A DNA stretch of 64,000 nucleotides from Streptomyces lavendofoliae (GCF_014649735.1 NZ_BMTP01000006.1:1-64000); one strand, 5' to 3'; counted from the first letter of the stretch, positions 25,511 through 34,566 are shown. Notes: generated by a model not told the origin, from the letters alone. Made by a program: numbers and translations.

Positions 25511-26992
25511 TCACTCGTCCCGGCCGGGCCGGAGGGCGGACGCCTCGTAGCGGAGCGCCTCCGGTACGGCGGCGTCGACGGCGGCGACGGCCGGCCCGAT
25601 GTTCGCCCACAGTTCGGGTACGACCGGGATCAGACAGCCGTGGGAGCCGAAGACCACGCGGCCCGCGCCCTGCGACTCCACGCCCACGACCTCGTCGAAG
25701 GCGACGTGGTGCACCTCGTCGGCGTCGCGGTACCAGAGGCCGGAGGGCCCCACCCCGAGCCGCGCCGCGCGGGCGGCGGAGGAGAGCGACCTCCTGAACA
25801 GCGAGGGCCGGAACACCCGCAGGCCCGGGGGGAACGCGTCGGTGACGGCGCAGGTCCCCCGGGCGAGAGGGGTGCCGTCCAGCTGCGCCGGTTCCACCTC
25901 CACGTGGTCCGGGACGACCAGCAGGGCGGTGGAGAGCGCGGCGGTGAACGCCTGCGCCGCCTGCTCGGGGGTGACCTTCGCCAGGGCTTCCAACCGGGTC
26001 GCCGGGTCCTGGTGTTCGAGTCCGAACAGCGAACAGGCGGCCGCATCGCCGAGTTCGGAGGGCGTCGACCGCACGTCGAGCCAGACCTCGCGGAAGCCGG
26101 CCAGCTCCTCCGCGAGTTCCTCCGCGGTGACGCCGTCGCCGGCCAGCCGCAGGGCCTCCTGCCACAGCAGCTCCGCCACGCGCCGCTCCTGACCCTCCCG
26201 GGCGTCCAGGCACAGGGTGTACTCGCCGTCGCCCGTCCCGGTGGGGACGCGGGCGCCGCCCACCTCGTACGACACGCCCTCCTGGTGCCGGGCGCGCCGG
26301 CGCAGCCGCTCCTGGAGCACGGCGTGGGCCAGGATCAGCGCGGGGTCGTCGAGATCGCCGCGGAAGGCCAGTCCTGGATCGGGCACGTCGGCCTGGAACC
26401 AGGCCGGTCCGGTCCTGAACACCCGCCGGGATCCGGCGCGGTCGGGTCGTGGGCCGCGCGGCAGCGGAAGGCGCAGGCCGGCCGGCGGCGGCCCCGTCAG
26501 CACCAGGACGGCGTTGTCCGCGTGGAAGCGGCGGGCGGCGAGGTCGCGGACGGCCGCCACGGGAATGCGGTCGGGGCCCGGTCCGGCCCAGGAAGCCAGT
26601 CCGGCGCCGACGGCGCCGTACCGGAACGACAGCAGTTCCGCGCTGGTGGGGTCGGTGACGCCGGCGCCCTCGGCGGCGAGCACCCCGGCCTCGCGCCCCA
26701 TCCGGTCCACCGGCAGCGCGCTCAGCGCCCGGCAGACCAGGGCGAGGAACTCCGTCACTTGCGCCGCGCTCCCCGAGGCGGTGAACTCCGTGAGGGAGAG
26801 CGTGACCGAGGCGTTGTGCTCGTGATGGAGACGCGGCAGCGTGCTCATCGCGAGGTGCTCGACGAGGTGCGTCACTCCCAGGTGCCTGAACGTCTCGTCG
26901 GCGACCCCACAACCGAAGACGAGTGCGGCTTCGAGAGGGCCGGGAGTCTCCTCCCACAGAACGGGCACGCCGTCGATCACATCACGCTGCAT
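25511..26992 (-). CDS. M16-family metallopeptidase-like protein with a C-terminal extra domain
   Basis: A 493-residue cytoplasmic protein of the insulinase/pitrilysin family. The inverted zinc motif H-L-V-E-H is intact at residues 42-46. The third ligand Glu normally lies some 75 residues later; here the acidic candidates E101 and E108 come after only 55-62, so the active helix may be shortened. A second M16-like half follows (DPGLAFRGDLDDPALILAHAVLQERLR..., GVSYEVGGARV). The last 90 residues (VGPSGLWYRDADEVHHVAFDEVVGVES) look like a separate small beta domain, perhaps PH-like. Start ATG 26992. Substrate unknown; many actinobacterial relatives process peptides. Confidence 0.78.
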   Translation of the reverse strand: MQRDVIDGVPVLWEETPGPLEAALVFGCGVADETFRHLGVTHLVEHLAMSTLPRLHHEHNASVTLSLTEFTASGSAAQVTEFLALVCRALSALPVDRMGREAGVLAAEGAGVTDPTSAELLSFRYGAVGAGLASWAGPGPDRIPVAAVRDLAARRFHADNAVLVLTGPPPAGLRLPLPRGPRPDRAGSRRVFRTGPAWFQADVPDPGLAFRGDLDDPALILAHAVLQERLRRRARHQEGVSYEVGGARVPTGTGDGEYTLCLDAREGQERRVAELLWQEALRLAGDGVTAEELAEELAGFREVWLDVRSTPSELGDAAACSLFGLEHQDPATRLEALAKVTPEQAAQAFTAALSTALLVVPDHVEVEPAQLDGTPLARGTCAVTDAFPPGLRVFRPSLFRRSLSSAARAARLGVGPSGLWYRDADEVHHVAFDEVVGVESQGAGRVVFGSHGCLIPVVPELWANIGPAVAAVDAAVPEALRYEASALRPGRDE

Positions 26993-27422
26993 GGTCGGAT
27001 CATATGGTCAGCCGGCGCAGTGGCCGACACTCCGTCCACCCCGCGAGCACGCACCGCACCGGCACAGGCGGCGCGGCGGCGACCCTGGCGGGCCGTCGCC
27101 GGTCCCGCGGCGACCTGAGCGTCTCGCGCCCCGTTCACGGCGCCGGAACGCCCGGAAGCGTGCCCGGCGCCCGCACTCGGGCGGCCGGGCACGCCGCGTG
27201 CAACGGGCCCCGGAACCGGCTACGGCCTTCCCCCGTACCCCACCTGCTCGCCCTGGCGTGGCCTCGCCACGAACTCGGCTCCTTTCCGGAACCGAAGGGC
27301 CGGACGCGCCACTGGGCAGCGCGCGGTCGCGAGGACGGGCCTGCGTGAGCATGGCCTCGCCCCGCGCCGCGTCCATCAGGGCATGGGCCGAGCGAGGGAC
27401 CGGTGCCGCTTCCAGGACATGC
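26993..27422. other. intergenic region with terminator
   Basis: 430 bp between two leftward genes, the I36-type inhibitor gene and the M16 gene. It holds the terminator listed at 27158-27194 and presumably the M16 promoter to its left. No gene seen. Confidence 0.4.
27158..27194 (-). terminator. hairpin terminator
   Basis: GCGTGCCCGGC (27158-27168) pairs perfectly with GCCGGGCACGC (27184-27194). It lies downstream of the leftward inhibitor gene. Confidence 0.75.
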
Positions 27423-28013
27423 CTAGCAGGGCCTCACGTACCAGACGGGCCCCCAGTCGCCGTCGGCGTCGGAGGAGTACGCCGGGGGTGTGGTGTAGAT
27501 GAGTGACTTGCTCTTGTTGTACATGCGGGCCCGCGTATCCCCGGACTGGTTGTTGATCCACGATCCGCCGCTGTTCCAGCCGTCGGGGATCTCGTGCAGG
27601 ACGCACGACGAGCGGTTCCACTGTTCGCCGGTGAAGTTGGAACCCTTGTAGCCGCAGAAGTAGTAGTACGGACAGCTCGCTGCGGCCGTGGCGGGGGAGT
27701 TTCCGTTCAGGCCGCTGTTCAGGGCGCGCGCGTACTTCTCGCCCGGGACGGTGAACGTCACCGAACCGCCCTCGACGGCGACCTTGTTGGCGGCGATCTG
27801 CTTGCCGCCGGACTCCGCGATGAACGCGTCGACCTTCTGCTGGAGGCCACTGATCTGCTGGGCGCTCAGCCCGTCGCGGACTGCTTCGGCGCGGAACGCC
27901 GCCGTACCGTTCGCCGCCCTGCCGCTGTCCGAGGCGAACGTCGGTGCGGCGATCCCTGTGGCGGCCAGGAGGGCCGCCCCCGCGGCCACCGCGATGTGGG
28001 TACGCAAGCGCAT
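27423..28013 (-). CDS. secreted peptidase-inhibitor I36 (SMPI/beta-gamma-crystallin-like) protein
   Basis: A 196-residue exported protein. The signal peptide (MRLRTHIAVAAGAALLAATGIA) is followed by a helical spacer (SAQQISGLQQKVDAFIAES) and a C-terminal domain of about 85 residues with four Cys (CPYYYFCGYKGSNFTGEQW, SSCVLHEI, final C). This Cys-aromatic beta-gamma-crystallin pattern is that of the I36 family, whose founder inhibits thermolysin-type metalloproteases. ATG 28013 has AAGGAAG eight bases upstream. The spacer domain suggests a proprotein. The neighbouring AraC gene in the same direction might regulate it. Whether it really inhibits a protease is not shown. Confidence 0.78.
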   Translation of the reverse strand: MRLRTHIAVAAGAALLAATGIAAPTFASDSGRAANGTAAFRAEAVRDGLSAQQISGLQQKVDAFIAESGGKQIAANKVAVEGGSVTFTVPGEKYARALNSGLNGNSPATAAASCPYYYFCGYKGSNFTGEQWNRSSCVLHEIPDGWNSGGSWINNQSGDTRARMYNKSKSLIYTTPPAYSSDADGDWGPVWYVRPC

Positions 28014-28144
28014 GCCTGCCACTTCCTTTCGACGAGGGCCCGGTGGACCTGTTGCGAGACAGGCCCACCGGGCACGAACCGACGATCACACCCTGGCCGT
28101 CGCACGCCGGGACCGTCTTGAAGAAAATCGCGGTACGAGCGAAT

Positions 28145-29134
28145 TCACTTGTCCCGCCTCGCCGCCGTCTCGAACGGTTCAGCGTCCAGAACGGCACTGG
28201 TGACCTGTCCCGGCACTCGGTCGGTGGCCTCGGAGTTCTCGTTGTCGTTGCCCCGGAGGCGAAGAAACTGCCGGGGCGTGCAGCCGATCATCGCCTTGAA
28301 CTCCCTCGAAAGGTGCGCCTGATCGCTGTAATGGCACGCCGCCGCAGTTTGTGACGGCGAGTGGGAATCCGTGAGAAGCCGCAGCGCTCTGCGTAGGCGC
28401 AGAACCCGGGCCGCACCCTTCGGGGTGAGCCCTATCTGCTCGCGGAAGCGGTGCTCGAACTGTCGCCAGCTCCAGCCGGTCCGCGCGGCGAGCTGCTTGA
28501 TCGGCACCGCCCCGGACGACCGGACGAGTTCCCGCCAGGCGTAGCGCACGCGCGGCGAGGAGGGGGGTCCCGTCTCCCGCCAGCGATCGAGCGCGGTGTC
28601 CAGACAGGCGAAACGGTCGGCCCAGCCGACCCTGGCCTCAAGTTGTTCGATGAGAAGCTCGGAACGGTGCCCAAGCAGTTCCACCGGATCGGTGAAGTGC
28701 TCTGCGAGGTTCCACATCGGCGTCCCGAACAGGGAGAACGCGGCCCAAGGGGCCATGATGACCTCCAGGCCGTGCAGCTTTCCGCCGTGTCGGCCGAAAG
28801 TCGCACGGGTGCTCAGGCCGGAGATCAACGAGCGGCGCGTGGTGCTGGGGCCGGTGGGGTCGGTGGCGTCGGTGAGCTTCAAGGAATGGCCGAAGGTGAG
28901 GACCAGGGTCACGACACCGTCCGGGACTTCGAGCCGGGCACGGGGGCGGTCGAGGTCCAGGCGGAACCCTTGGTACCTCTGCACACCGGGGCGCAGCCGG
29001 GCATGGGGCAGGGCGGAGACCGTTTCCCACCGCCCCTGCGAACCGTACGATCGATACACGCATTCCACCCGCGTCACGCACCTTGGCACATCGAGAATTC
29101 GCCATCGGGCTGTACATGGATGAGCTCGCCTCAT
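28145..29134 (-). CDS. AraC-family transcriptional regulator
   Basis: A DNA-binding regulator of about 330 residues. The N-terminal half is an uncharacterised ligand domain (RPRARLEVPDGVVTLVLTFG, AEHFTDPVELLG). The C-terminal AraC domain has both helix-turn-helices: IKQLAARTGWSWRQFEHRFREQIGLTPK and SQTAAACHYSDQAHLSREFKAMIGCTPRQF. The start is unsure: ATG 29134 has GGAGGT only one or two bases away; GTG 29077 and GTG 29068 are alternatives with weaker sites. No divergent target gene is adjacent; it lies upstream of the I36-type gene in the same direction. Confidence 0.85.
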   Translation of the reverse strand: MRRAHPCTARWRILDVPRCVTRVECVYRSYGSQGRWETVSALPHARLRPGVQRYQGFRLDLDRPRARLEVPDGVVTLVLTFGHSLKLTDATDPTGPSTTRRSLISGLSTRATFGRHGGKLHGLEVIMAPWAAFSLFGTPMWNLAEHFTDPVELLGHRSELLIEQLEARVGWADRFACLDTALDRWRETGPPSSPRVRYAWRELVRSSGAVPIKQLAARTGWSWRQFEHRFREQIGLTPKGAARVLRLRRALRLLTDSHSPSQTAAACHYSDQAHLSREFKAMIGCTPRQFLRLRGNDNENSEATDRVPGQVTSAVLDAEPFETAARRDK

Positions 29135-29486
29135 TACCTCCAGCGCACCATTCCACTGACGGGGCCGTGTTCGAGAGGCGGAAACCACTCAACTTCCCGC
29201 GCCGCCCCGGCCCATTCGCGCGCGCCCGGACGCGCCTGCGCCGTAACCCGGGTCGGGAGGCCCGCCATCCGCCACAAAGGGTGCCGCGCCGCGCCGGGTA
29301 AAGGCCCTTGCCGCATCCGGCCCCCGGCAAGTGGCAGCGCGCCGAGGGAGGCCCATGGTCGGTCCACCGCCGCACCGGGACCGGATCGGCCGGCATCAGC
29401 GGCTCGACCCGGCCCCACGTCCATCAGCGATCACTGCTGGGACAGACCCAACCGATCAACTGATGAGCGCGGTGAAGGGACAGGCT
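29135..29486. other. intergenic region
   Basis: About 350 bp between the leftward lysine-rich secreted protein gene and the leftward AraC gene. It should contain the AraC promoter. No gene, strong hairpin or repeat seen. Confidence 0.35.
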
Positions 29487-30041
29487 CTAGTCCTTGTCCG
29501 ACCACCAGTAGCCGCCACTCTTGGACTTCACGTCGCCGACGTCCGCGCACCAGGTGACGCGCTTGGTGTTGCCCGCCTTGCCCGTGGTGGTCTTGGCGCA
29601 GGCACGGATGACGCGCTTCGTGATCGTGCCCTTGCGGTAGTGGGCGTACCAGCTGGAGTAGACCTTCTTGTCGTCCTTGTCGGCGGTGACGCGGCCGCAG
29701 GTCTTCCAGTTCTTGCCCTTGTCGTGGCTGATGTCGACCCACACGCTGTCGCCCTTGCGCACCTTCCCGCTGAGCAGCGCCGCGGAGTTGTCGTCGCTGG
29801 GCCCCGTCCCGGTCGACAGGATCAGCTCACGGCCGTACTTCTTGGTCTCGCCGTTGTCGTACTTGGCGTCGCCCTTGCCCTTGTGGCTGCGGAAGGTGGG
29901 CTTGCCCAGCTTGTTGTACGTGCACTTGCCGCCCTGCGCCATGGTGCCCGCCTCGGCGGCAGCCACCGTTCCGCCGGCCAGCGTCGCGGTGAGCGCGGTG
30001 GCCATGGTCATGGCCGTCAGCGTGCGTCGGACTCGTGACAT
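29487..30041 (-). CDS. lysine-rich small secreted protein of unknown function
   Basis: A 184-residue preprotein. The signal peptide RRTLTAMTMATALTATLAGG ends near AAAEAG. The mature part is strongly basic (many Lys: FRSHKGKGDAKYDNGETKKYG, SHDKGKNWKTCGRV) with four Cys that could make two disulfides, and several aromatic residues (VYSSWYAHYRKG, GGYWWSD). This looks like a compact extracellular binding or antimicrobial-type protein but I recognise no family. ATG 30041 has only a weak GGGGA ribosome site. Divergent from the HTH-glycosidase-like gene. Confidence 0.7.
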   Translation of the reverse strand: MSRVRRTLTAMTMATALTATLAGGTVAAAEAGTMAQGGKCTYNKLGKPTFRSHKGKGDAKYDNGETKKYGRELILSTGTGPSDDNSAALLSGKVRKGDSVWVDISHDKGKNWKTCGRVTADKDDKKVYSSWYAHYRKGTITKRVIRACAKTTTGKAGNTKRVTWCADVGDVKSKSGGYWWSDKD

Positions 30042-30257
30042 GTGGTTCGTCCCCGTTCTGCTCGTCGTTCGTTCCGTGCCGGACGCGGTCGTGCCGGCGT
30101 GATCACTGTGCTGCTCCGCCTCGGACGGTGGCCAGGGGTCCCGCGTCCCACGTCCGCGTGGGACGCGGGACACACCGTTCACCTGGTGCGGAGCGGACGT
30201 CTTGGGACGGGCGTGGAATGCTGGGGGCGTCGGGGAAAGGCGTCACGGGGGTGAGGC

Positions 30258-31949
30258 ATGGACGGGGTGCGGGGTGCCCGGGAGTTGGCGGCCCTTCTGG
30301 CGGCGCTGAAAGAGCGCAGCGGGCTCAGCTACCAGGAGTTGGGCCGGCGGGTTTTCCTCAGCAGTTCCACCCTTCACCGGTACTGCAACGGCCGGGGTGT
30401 CCCTGGGGACTACGATCTCGTCGCCCGGATCGCCAAGGAGTGCGGGGCCGGCGCGGACGAGCTCAACCGGCTGCTGCGGTGCTGGAGGGCGGCGACAGGA
30501 CGGGAGCCGGACCGGGAACGGGGCGCGGTATCGGTACGGGAGCCCGGGCCGGAGCCGGTTCCGGCACCGGAGCCGGGTGCGACGCCGCAGGCCGGGCCGA
30601 GGCCGACCCGGCCGATCACGCCGAAGCCCGTTCGCCGACGTCCCCCGGGGACGAGGGTCGTCCTCGCCGTCGCCGTGGCCCTGGCCGTCCTGTGCACCGC
30701 CGTGGCGAGCGCCCCGTACGAGACGACGACGGCGGCGACGACCGGGCCGGCACCGGTCGGGGCGACGAGCTGGGCACAGGCACCGAAGCCCGTCGATCCG
30801 GCCCTGTTCGGCGTGACGATGAACAGCTCCAGCGGGGCCATGCCCTCCTTCCGCACCGGCGCGCTGAGACTGTGGGACAGCGAGACCCGCTGGGCCCAGA
30901 TCGAGCCGGCCCCCGGGGACTACCGGTGGGCCACACTCGACCGGCTCCTCGACGGCGCCGAACGGCAGGGCAGGCCCACGTTGTTCGTCTTCGGCGGTAC
31001 GCCCGCCTGGGCCGCTCCGGACGCCCGGAAGGCGGCGTATCCGGACGGTTCACGGGCGGCGCCGCCTGACGACCTCGACGACTGGGACGCGTTCGTACGC
31101 GCCCTCGTACGGCACGCGGGCACCCGTATCGAAGCGTACGAACTGTGGGTGACGGCGAATCACGAGCATCACTACAACGGCGGTGTCACCAGGCTCGTCG
31201 ACATGACGCGGCGGGCGAGCCGCATCATCCGGGAGGCCGACCCCGGCGCGACCGTCGTGTGCCCCTCCATCACCGCGCTGTGGACAGCCGAGGCACATGA
31301 CTTCCTGCTGCGCTTCGCCGGGGCGGGCGGTTACCAGTACTGCGACGCGGCGGGGATCAAGCTGTACCAGCGACGGGTCACCGATCCACCGGAGACCATG
31401 CTGGAGGCGGTGCGCGACGTCGACCGGACCTTTCACCGGGCCGGCTACCACCTGCCGCTGTGGAGCACCGGCACCACCCAGACCGTGACGCTGGACGATC
31501 CGCTGGAGGAGGACACGGCGGCCGACCACGCGGTCCGCTACTACCTCACCGGCCTGTACGCGGGGAACCGGAACCTGGCCCGCATGTACTTCTACGCCTG
31601 GGGCAACGGCAAGATCCCCCTCGTCCTCCAGGCCGAGGGCCGGCCACCCACAAAGGCGGGCCTGTTCGTCGCGCGCCTCCAGCGGTGGCTGGCCCGCGCG
31701 GAGATCCGCTCCTGCGGCCAGGGGGCCGGGATCGCCCTGCCCGGGAACGTCTGGCAGTGCGAGTTCCGCCTCCCCGACGCGGACGGCACCCTCCGCACGG
31801 CCCGCATCCGCTGGACCCACACCGGCGCCGCCGAGACCCCCGCCGGCGCCGGTGCCCGCAGGGTCGAGTACCTCGACCGGGCCGCCCGCGAGGTGGATCA
31901 CCGCGACACGGTGCGCGTCACGGAGCGGCCGGTGTTGATCCGGTACTGA
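30258..31949 (+). CDS. XRE HTH-transmembrane-glycosidase-like fusion, catalytic Glu apparently lost
   Basis: A 563-residue protein. An N-terminal XRE-type helix-turn-helix (LSYQELGRRVFLSSSTLHRYCNGRGVP, residues 23-49), a Pro/Glu-rich linker, one transmembrane helix (about 131-150) and an extracytoplasmic TIM-barrel domain like GH39/GH5 (residues 180-470). The acid/base strand, usually WNEAN/WNEPN, reads YELWVTANHEHHY (294-306). The nucleophile strand, usually W-x-T-E, reads PLWSTGTTQT (400-409). Both glutamates are thus replaced, suggesting a carbohydrate-sensing receptor instead of an enzyme. Start ATG 30258 follows GGGGTGAGG. The inside/outside layout implies a one-component membrane signal device; DNA binding is inferred. 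Confidence 0.78.
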   Translation: MDGVRGARELAALLAALKERSGLSYQELGRRVFLSSSTLHRYCNGRGVPGDYDLVARIAKECGAGADELNRLLRCWRAATGREPDRERGAVSVREPGPEPVPAPEPGATPQAGPRPTRPITPKPVRRRPPGTRVVLAVAVALAVLCTAVASAPYETTTAATTGPAPVGATSWAQAPKPVDPALFGVTMNSSSGAMPSFRTGALRLWDSETRWAQIEPAPGDYRWATLDRLLDGAERQGRPTLFVFGGTPAWAAPDARKAAYPDGSRAAPPDDLDDWDAFVRALVRHAGTRIEAYELWVTANHEHHYNGGVTRLVDMTRRASRIIREADPGATVVCPSITALWTAEAHDFLLRFAGAGGYQYCDAAGIKLYQRRVTDPPETMLEAVRDVDRTFHRAGYHLPLWSTGTTQTVTLDDPLEEDTAADHAVRYYLTGLYAGNRNLARMYFYAWGNGKIPLVLQAEGRPPTKAGLFVARLQRWLARAEIRSCGQGAGIALPGNVWQCEFRLPDADGTLRTARIRWTHTGAAETPAGAGARRVEYLDRAAREVDHRDTVRVTERPVLIRY

Positions 31950-32528
31950 CCTGGTACGGAAACCGGTACGGAACCGGTACGGCCGAGCGGGGAACGGCCG
32001 CCTGAGTGGGAGAGGAACTCGCCGACCGGGGGCAGGGGCGGCCGACCGTGCGAGCGAACGCCGACGAGCCGTACGACGGCGCCCCGGAAGCCCGCCGAGC
32101 GCGTCGGCCGGGGGTGCCCTGGCCGACCCGGCCGGCGTCCGCCGGCGCGGCGACGTCGGACCCCGCCCGGTACGCCGACGGGCGGGGCGGCGACCGGCCC
32201 GCCAGGGTCCGGGACGCCCGGCGGCTCGGCGGCCCGGTGTGAACCGCCACGGCTCCGGCGCACCGGCCACGTACGCCGCGACCGGTGGGCGCCCGGCACC
32301 CGGATCGTCCCGCCGGCTCTACCGCCCCCGTGGCCGACCGGGGTCCGTCCGAAGGGGGCTCCGAGCGGTGTGCGTCCGGCGCAGACCGGTCCGCCGGCCC
32401 CCGTGCTGGCCGCGCTTCTGCCGTCACGGCCGCCCGCGCCCCGCGCCGCCCGGTACCGGAACCTTCCGCCACCCCACCGCCGACGGCCGACGACCTGGTC
32501 CCGCCCGGCGCGGGACGGGCACCGCCGC

Positions 32529-32600
32529 GGCGCAGTGGGCCCTGGTCCGGCTCCCGGCGGCGGGGGTTCCGCCGGGAACCGGGCCGGAGCCCACTGCGCC
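32529..32600. repeat. nested long inverted repeat next to terminator
   Basis: Outer arms GGCGCAGTGGGC (32529-32540) and GCCCACTGCGCC (32589-32600) enclose inner arms TCCCGGCGG (32552-32560) and CCGCCGGGA (32569-32577). All are perfect. Together with the adjacent terminator it would fold into two consecutive large stems in the 3' region of the MFS transcript. Confidence 0.6.
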
Positions 32601-32603
32601 GGG

Positions 32604-32639
32604 CCCGCCGCTTCGGCCCGGCCGGGCCGAAGCGGCGGG
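32604..32639. terminator. strong hairpin terminator
   Basis: Perfect 16-bp arms 32604-32619 and 32624-32639 around GGCC. It begins 18 bp after the stop of the leftward MFS gene and can also stop transcription from the left. Confidence 0.88.
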
Positions 32640-32656
32640 GCCGCGGGGACGACCGC

Positions 32657-33898
32657 TCAGGGGACCTTGGGGCTGTCCATCACGCGTCCGGCCGCCGCCT
32701 CCCGCGCCGGGCGCGCGCCGGCCTCGTCGGCCGTGCCCGCGCCGTCACGGGGCAGTCGCCGGTCGGCCGCCCAGACCACCAGGGCGCAGGCCGCGAACGC
32801 GGCTCCGAGGACGCTGGAGCCGGCCCAGCCGTAGGAGGTGAAGGTGGCGGTGGTGGCGGCCGCGCCGAGGGCCGAACCGAGTGAGTAGAAGACCATGTAG
32901 CCGCCGATGACGCTGCTGACCCGATCCGGGTGCGTGGAGGTGAGCACGTGCTGGTTGCTCACGTGGACGGCCTGGACGGCGAAGTCGAGGACGACGATCC
33001 CGGCGACGAGGAGCCACAGCGACCAGGGCAGTTGGGCGATCGCCGCCCAGGACAGGATGAGCAGGGCGAGCGCGAGGCCGGTGACCGGGGCCGCCCGTCC
33101 CGCGTCCGCCCACCGGCCCGCGCGGGCCGCGCCGAGCGCGCCGGCGAGACCGGCGATGCCGAACAGCCCGATCTGGCTCTCGTTCAGCTCCCAGGGCGTG
33201 GCGGCCAGCGGCAGCGACACTCCGCTCCACAGCGTCCCGAACGACGCGAAGAGGAAGAACGCGATGAGGCCGCGCGTCAGGAAGGTGCGCTGCCCGAACA
33301 GTCCGCCGAGCGAGGCGACGACCTGCCGGTAGCCCGCCGGCGGGGTCGACCGCTCCTCCGAGGGCAGTACGGCGAGGACGAGGGCCGCGAGCCCGAGCGA
33401 CAGCACCGCGAGCACGGCGTAGACGCTCCGCCAGCCCCACACCTCGGCGAGCGCTCCGGTGACGACCCGCGCGCCCAGGATGCCGACCACGACGCCCGAG
33501 GTCACGACGCCGATGTTGCGTCCGCGTTCGGCCGGTGGCGAGACCGACGCGGCGTAGGCCACCGTGGTCTGCACCACCACCGCGAACAGCCCGGCCGCTG
33601 CGAGGCCCGCGAACGCCACCCAGGCGGCCGACGCCGCGGCGGTCAGGATCATGCCCAGCGCGGTGACCGCCAGGTGCACCGCGATGAGCCGGCGCCTGTC
33701 GACCACATCGCCGAGCGGCACCAGCAGCAGGAGCCCCGCCAGGTAGCCGAACTGGCCGGTCGCGACGATCCACCCCACGAGGCCCGGGGGCACGCCGAGG
33801 TCGCGCCCCATCGGCTCCAGGACCGGCTGTGCGGCATAGATGCTCGCCACAGCGACACCACACACCACCGCGAGCAGTAACCGCCGCCATACGTTCAT
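32657..33898 (-). CDS. MFS (DHA-type) efflux transporter
   Basis: A 413-residue, 12-TM exporter. The signature loop GDVVDRRRLIAV (motif A) and the drug-antiporter segment GVVTSGVVVGILGARVVTGAL (motif C) are visible. The C-terminal tail is hydrophilic. Codon 7 (33880-33878) is TTA, so production should depend on bldA. It is divergent from an HxlR-type regulator with an inverted-repeat operator in between, the usual arrangement for an inducible efflux pump. Substrate unknown. Confidence 0.9.
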   Translation of the reverse strand: MNVWRRLLLAVVCGVAVASIYAAQPVLEPMGRDLGVPPGLVGWIVATGQFGYLAGLLLLVPLGDVVDRRRLIAVHLAVTALGMILTAAASAAWVAFAGLAAAGLFAVVVQTTVAYAASVSPPAERGRNIGVVTSGVVVGILGARVVTGALAEVWGWRSVYAVLAVLSLGLAALVLAVLPSEERSTPPAGYRQVVASLGGLFGQRTFLTRGLIAFFLFASFGTLWSGVSLPLAATPWELNESQIGLFGIAGLAGALGAARAGRWADAGRAAPVTGLALALLILSWAAIAQLPWSLWLLVAGIVVLDFAVQAVHVSNQHVLTSTHPDRVSSVIGGYMVFYSLGSALGAAATTATFTSYGWAGSSVLGAAFAACALVVWAADRRLPRDGAGTADEAGARPAREAAAGRVMDSPKVP

Positions 33899-33924
33899 TG
33901 CGCTCCCATCCGATCAGTAGCAAA

Positions 33925-33961
33925 TTGCAACCACTTCGACGGTACGGCATGATGGTTTCAA
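33925..33961. promoter_or_regulatory. inverted-repeat operator between MFS and HxlR genes
   Basis: TTGCAACCA (33925-33933) and TGGTTTCAA (33953-33961) are inverted with one mismatch; the half-sites are 28 bp apart centre to centre. The sequence is AT-rich for this genome and sits between the divergent starts, so it is the likely HxlR binding site. Confidence 0.6.
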
Positions 33962-33984
33962 TCCGCAACTCATCGGGAGGGGTC

Positions 33985-34443
33985 ATGCCACGCACCACCG
34001 AGGGCTCTCCGGAGCCCGACTGGACCGACCCGGACTGTCCCGTCGCCCGGACTCTCGACCTCGTCGGCGACAGGTGGAGCCTCCTCGTCGTCCGCGACGC
34101 GATGGACGGCGCCCGCTCGTTCACCGAGTTCCAGCGCCGCACCGGGATCGCGCGCAACATCCTCACCGACCGCCTCCGCAAGCTCACCGCCCACGGGCTC
34201 CTCGCCCAGCGCACGGCGCCCTCGGGCCGCCGCCAGGAGTACGTGCTCACCAACGCGGGCCGTGCCCTCTTCCCCGTCATCCTCACCCTGCGGCAGTGGG
34301 GGGAACGGCACGCCTTCGCCCCCGGTGAGCCCCACTCCACCCTGGTCGACCGGCACGGCACTCCCGTGCCGGAGCTCGCGCCGACGGGCACCGACGGCAC
34401 GCTCCTCGACGCCGACACCACACACGTGCGCAAGACCCGGTAG
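33985..34443 (+). CDS. HxlR-family winged-helix regulator
   Basis: A 152-residue DNA-binding protein. The HxlR core is clear: DPDCPVARTLDLVGDRWSLLVVRDAMDGARSF with the family Cys, followed by RRTGIARNILTDRLRKLTAHGLL and the wing YVLTNAGRALFPV. GGGAGG five bases before ATG 33985 sets the start. Probably represses the divergent MFS gene and itself; some family members sense electrophiles or quinones through the N-terminal Cys, here C20. Confidence 0.9.
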   Translation: MPRTTEGSPEPDWTDPDCPVARTLDLVGDRWSLLVVRDAMDGARSFTEFQRRTGIARNILTDRLRKLTAHGLLAQRTAPSGRRQEYVLTNAGRALFPVILTLRQWGERHAFAPGEPHSTLVDRHGTPVPELAPTGTDGTLLDADTTHVRKTR

Positions 34444-34566
34444 CCGGCAGGACCAGGCGGCCACCGGCGGCCGGGCCCCGGCGCGGACACCGCCACGCAC
34501 GGAGTACCGCCTACCGCGCGGGGCACCGCCGCGCGCGGAGTGCCCGCGCGGGCGGCACCGCGCCGG

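Larger units (their letters stand above)
31950..32656. other. long region without a convincing gene
   Basis: About 700 bp between two convergent genes. Open frames exist in several phases but all have random Arg/Pro/Ala composition. Three copies of ACCGGTACGG follow the stop of the glycosidase-like gene (about 31960-31983). The right end holds the structured element 32529-32600 and the terminator 32604-32639. The rest may be a decayed gene or an unrecognised RNA. Confidence 0.4.

Noticed and set aside
32006..32472. Small frames in both strands of the 32 kb void
   Set aside because: Overlapping frames in several phases with Arg/Pro/Ala-rich composition and no supported ribosome site.
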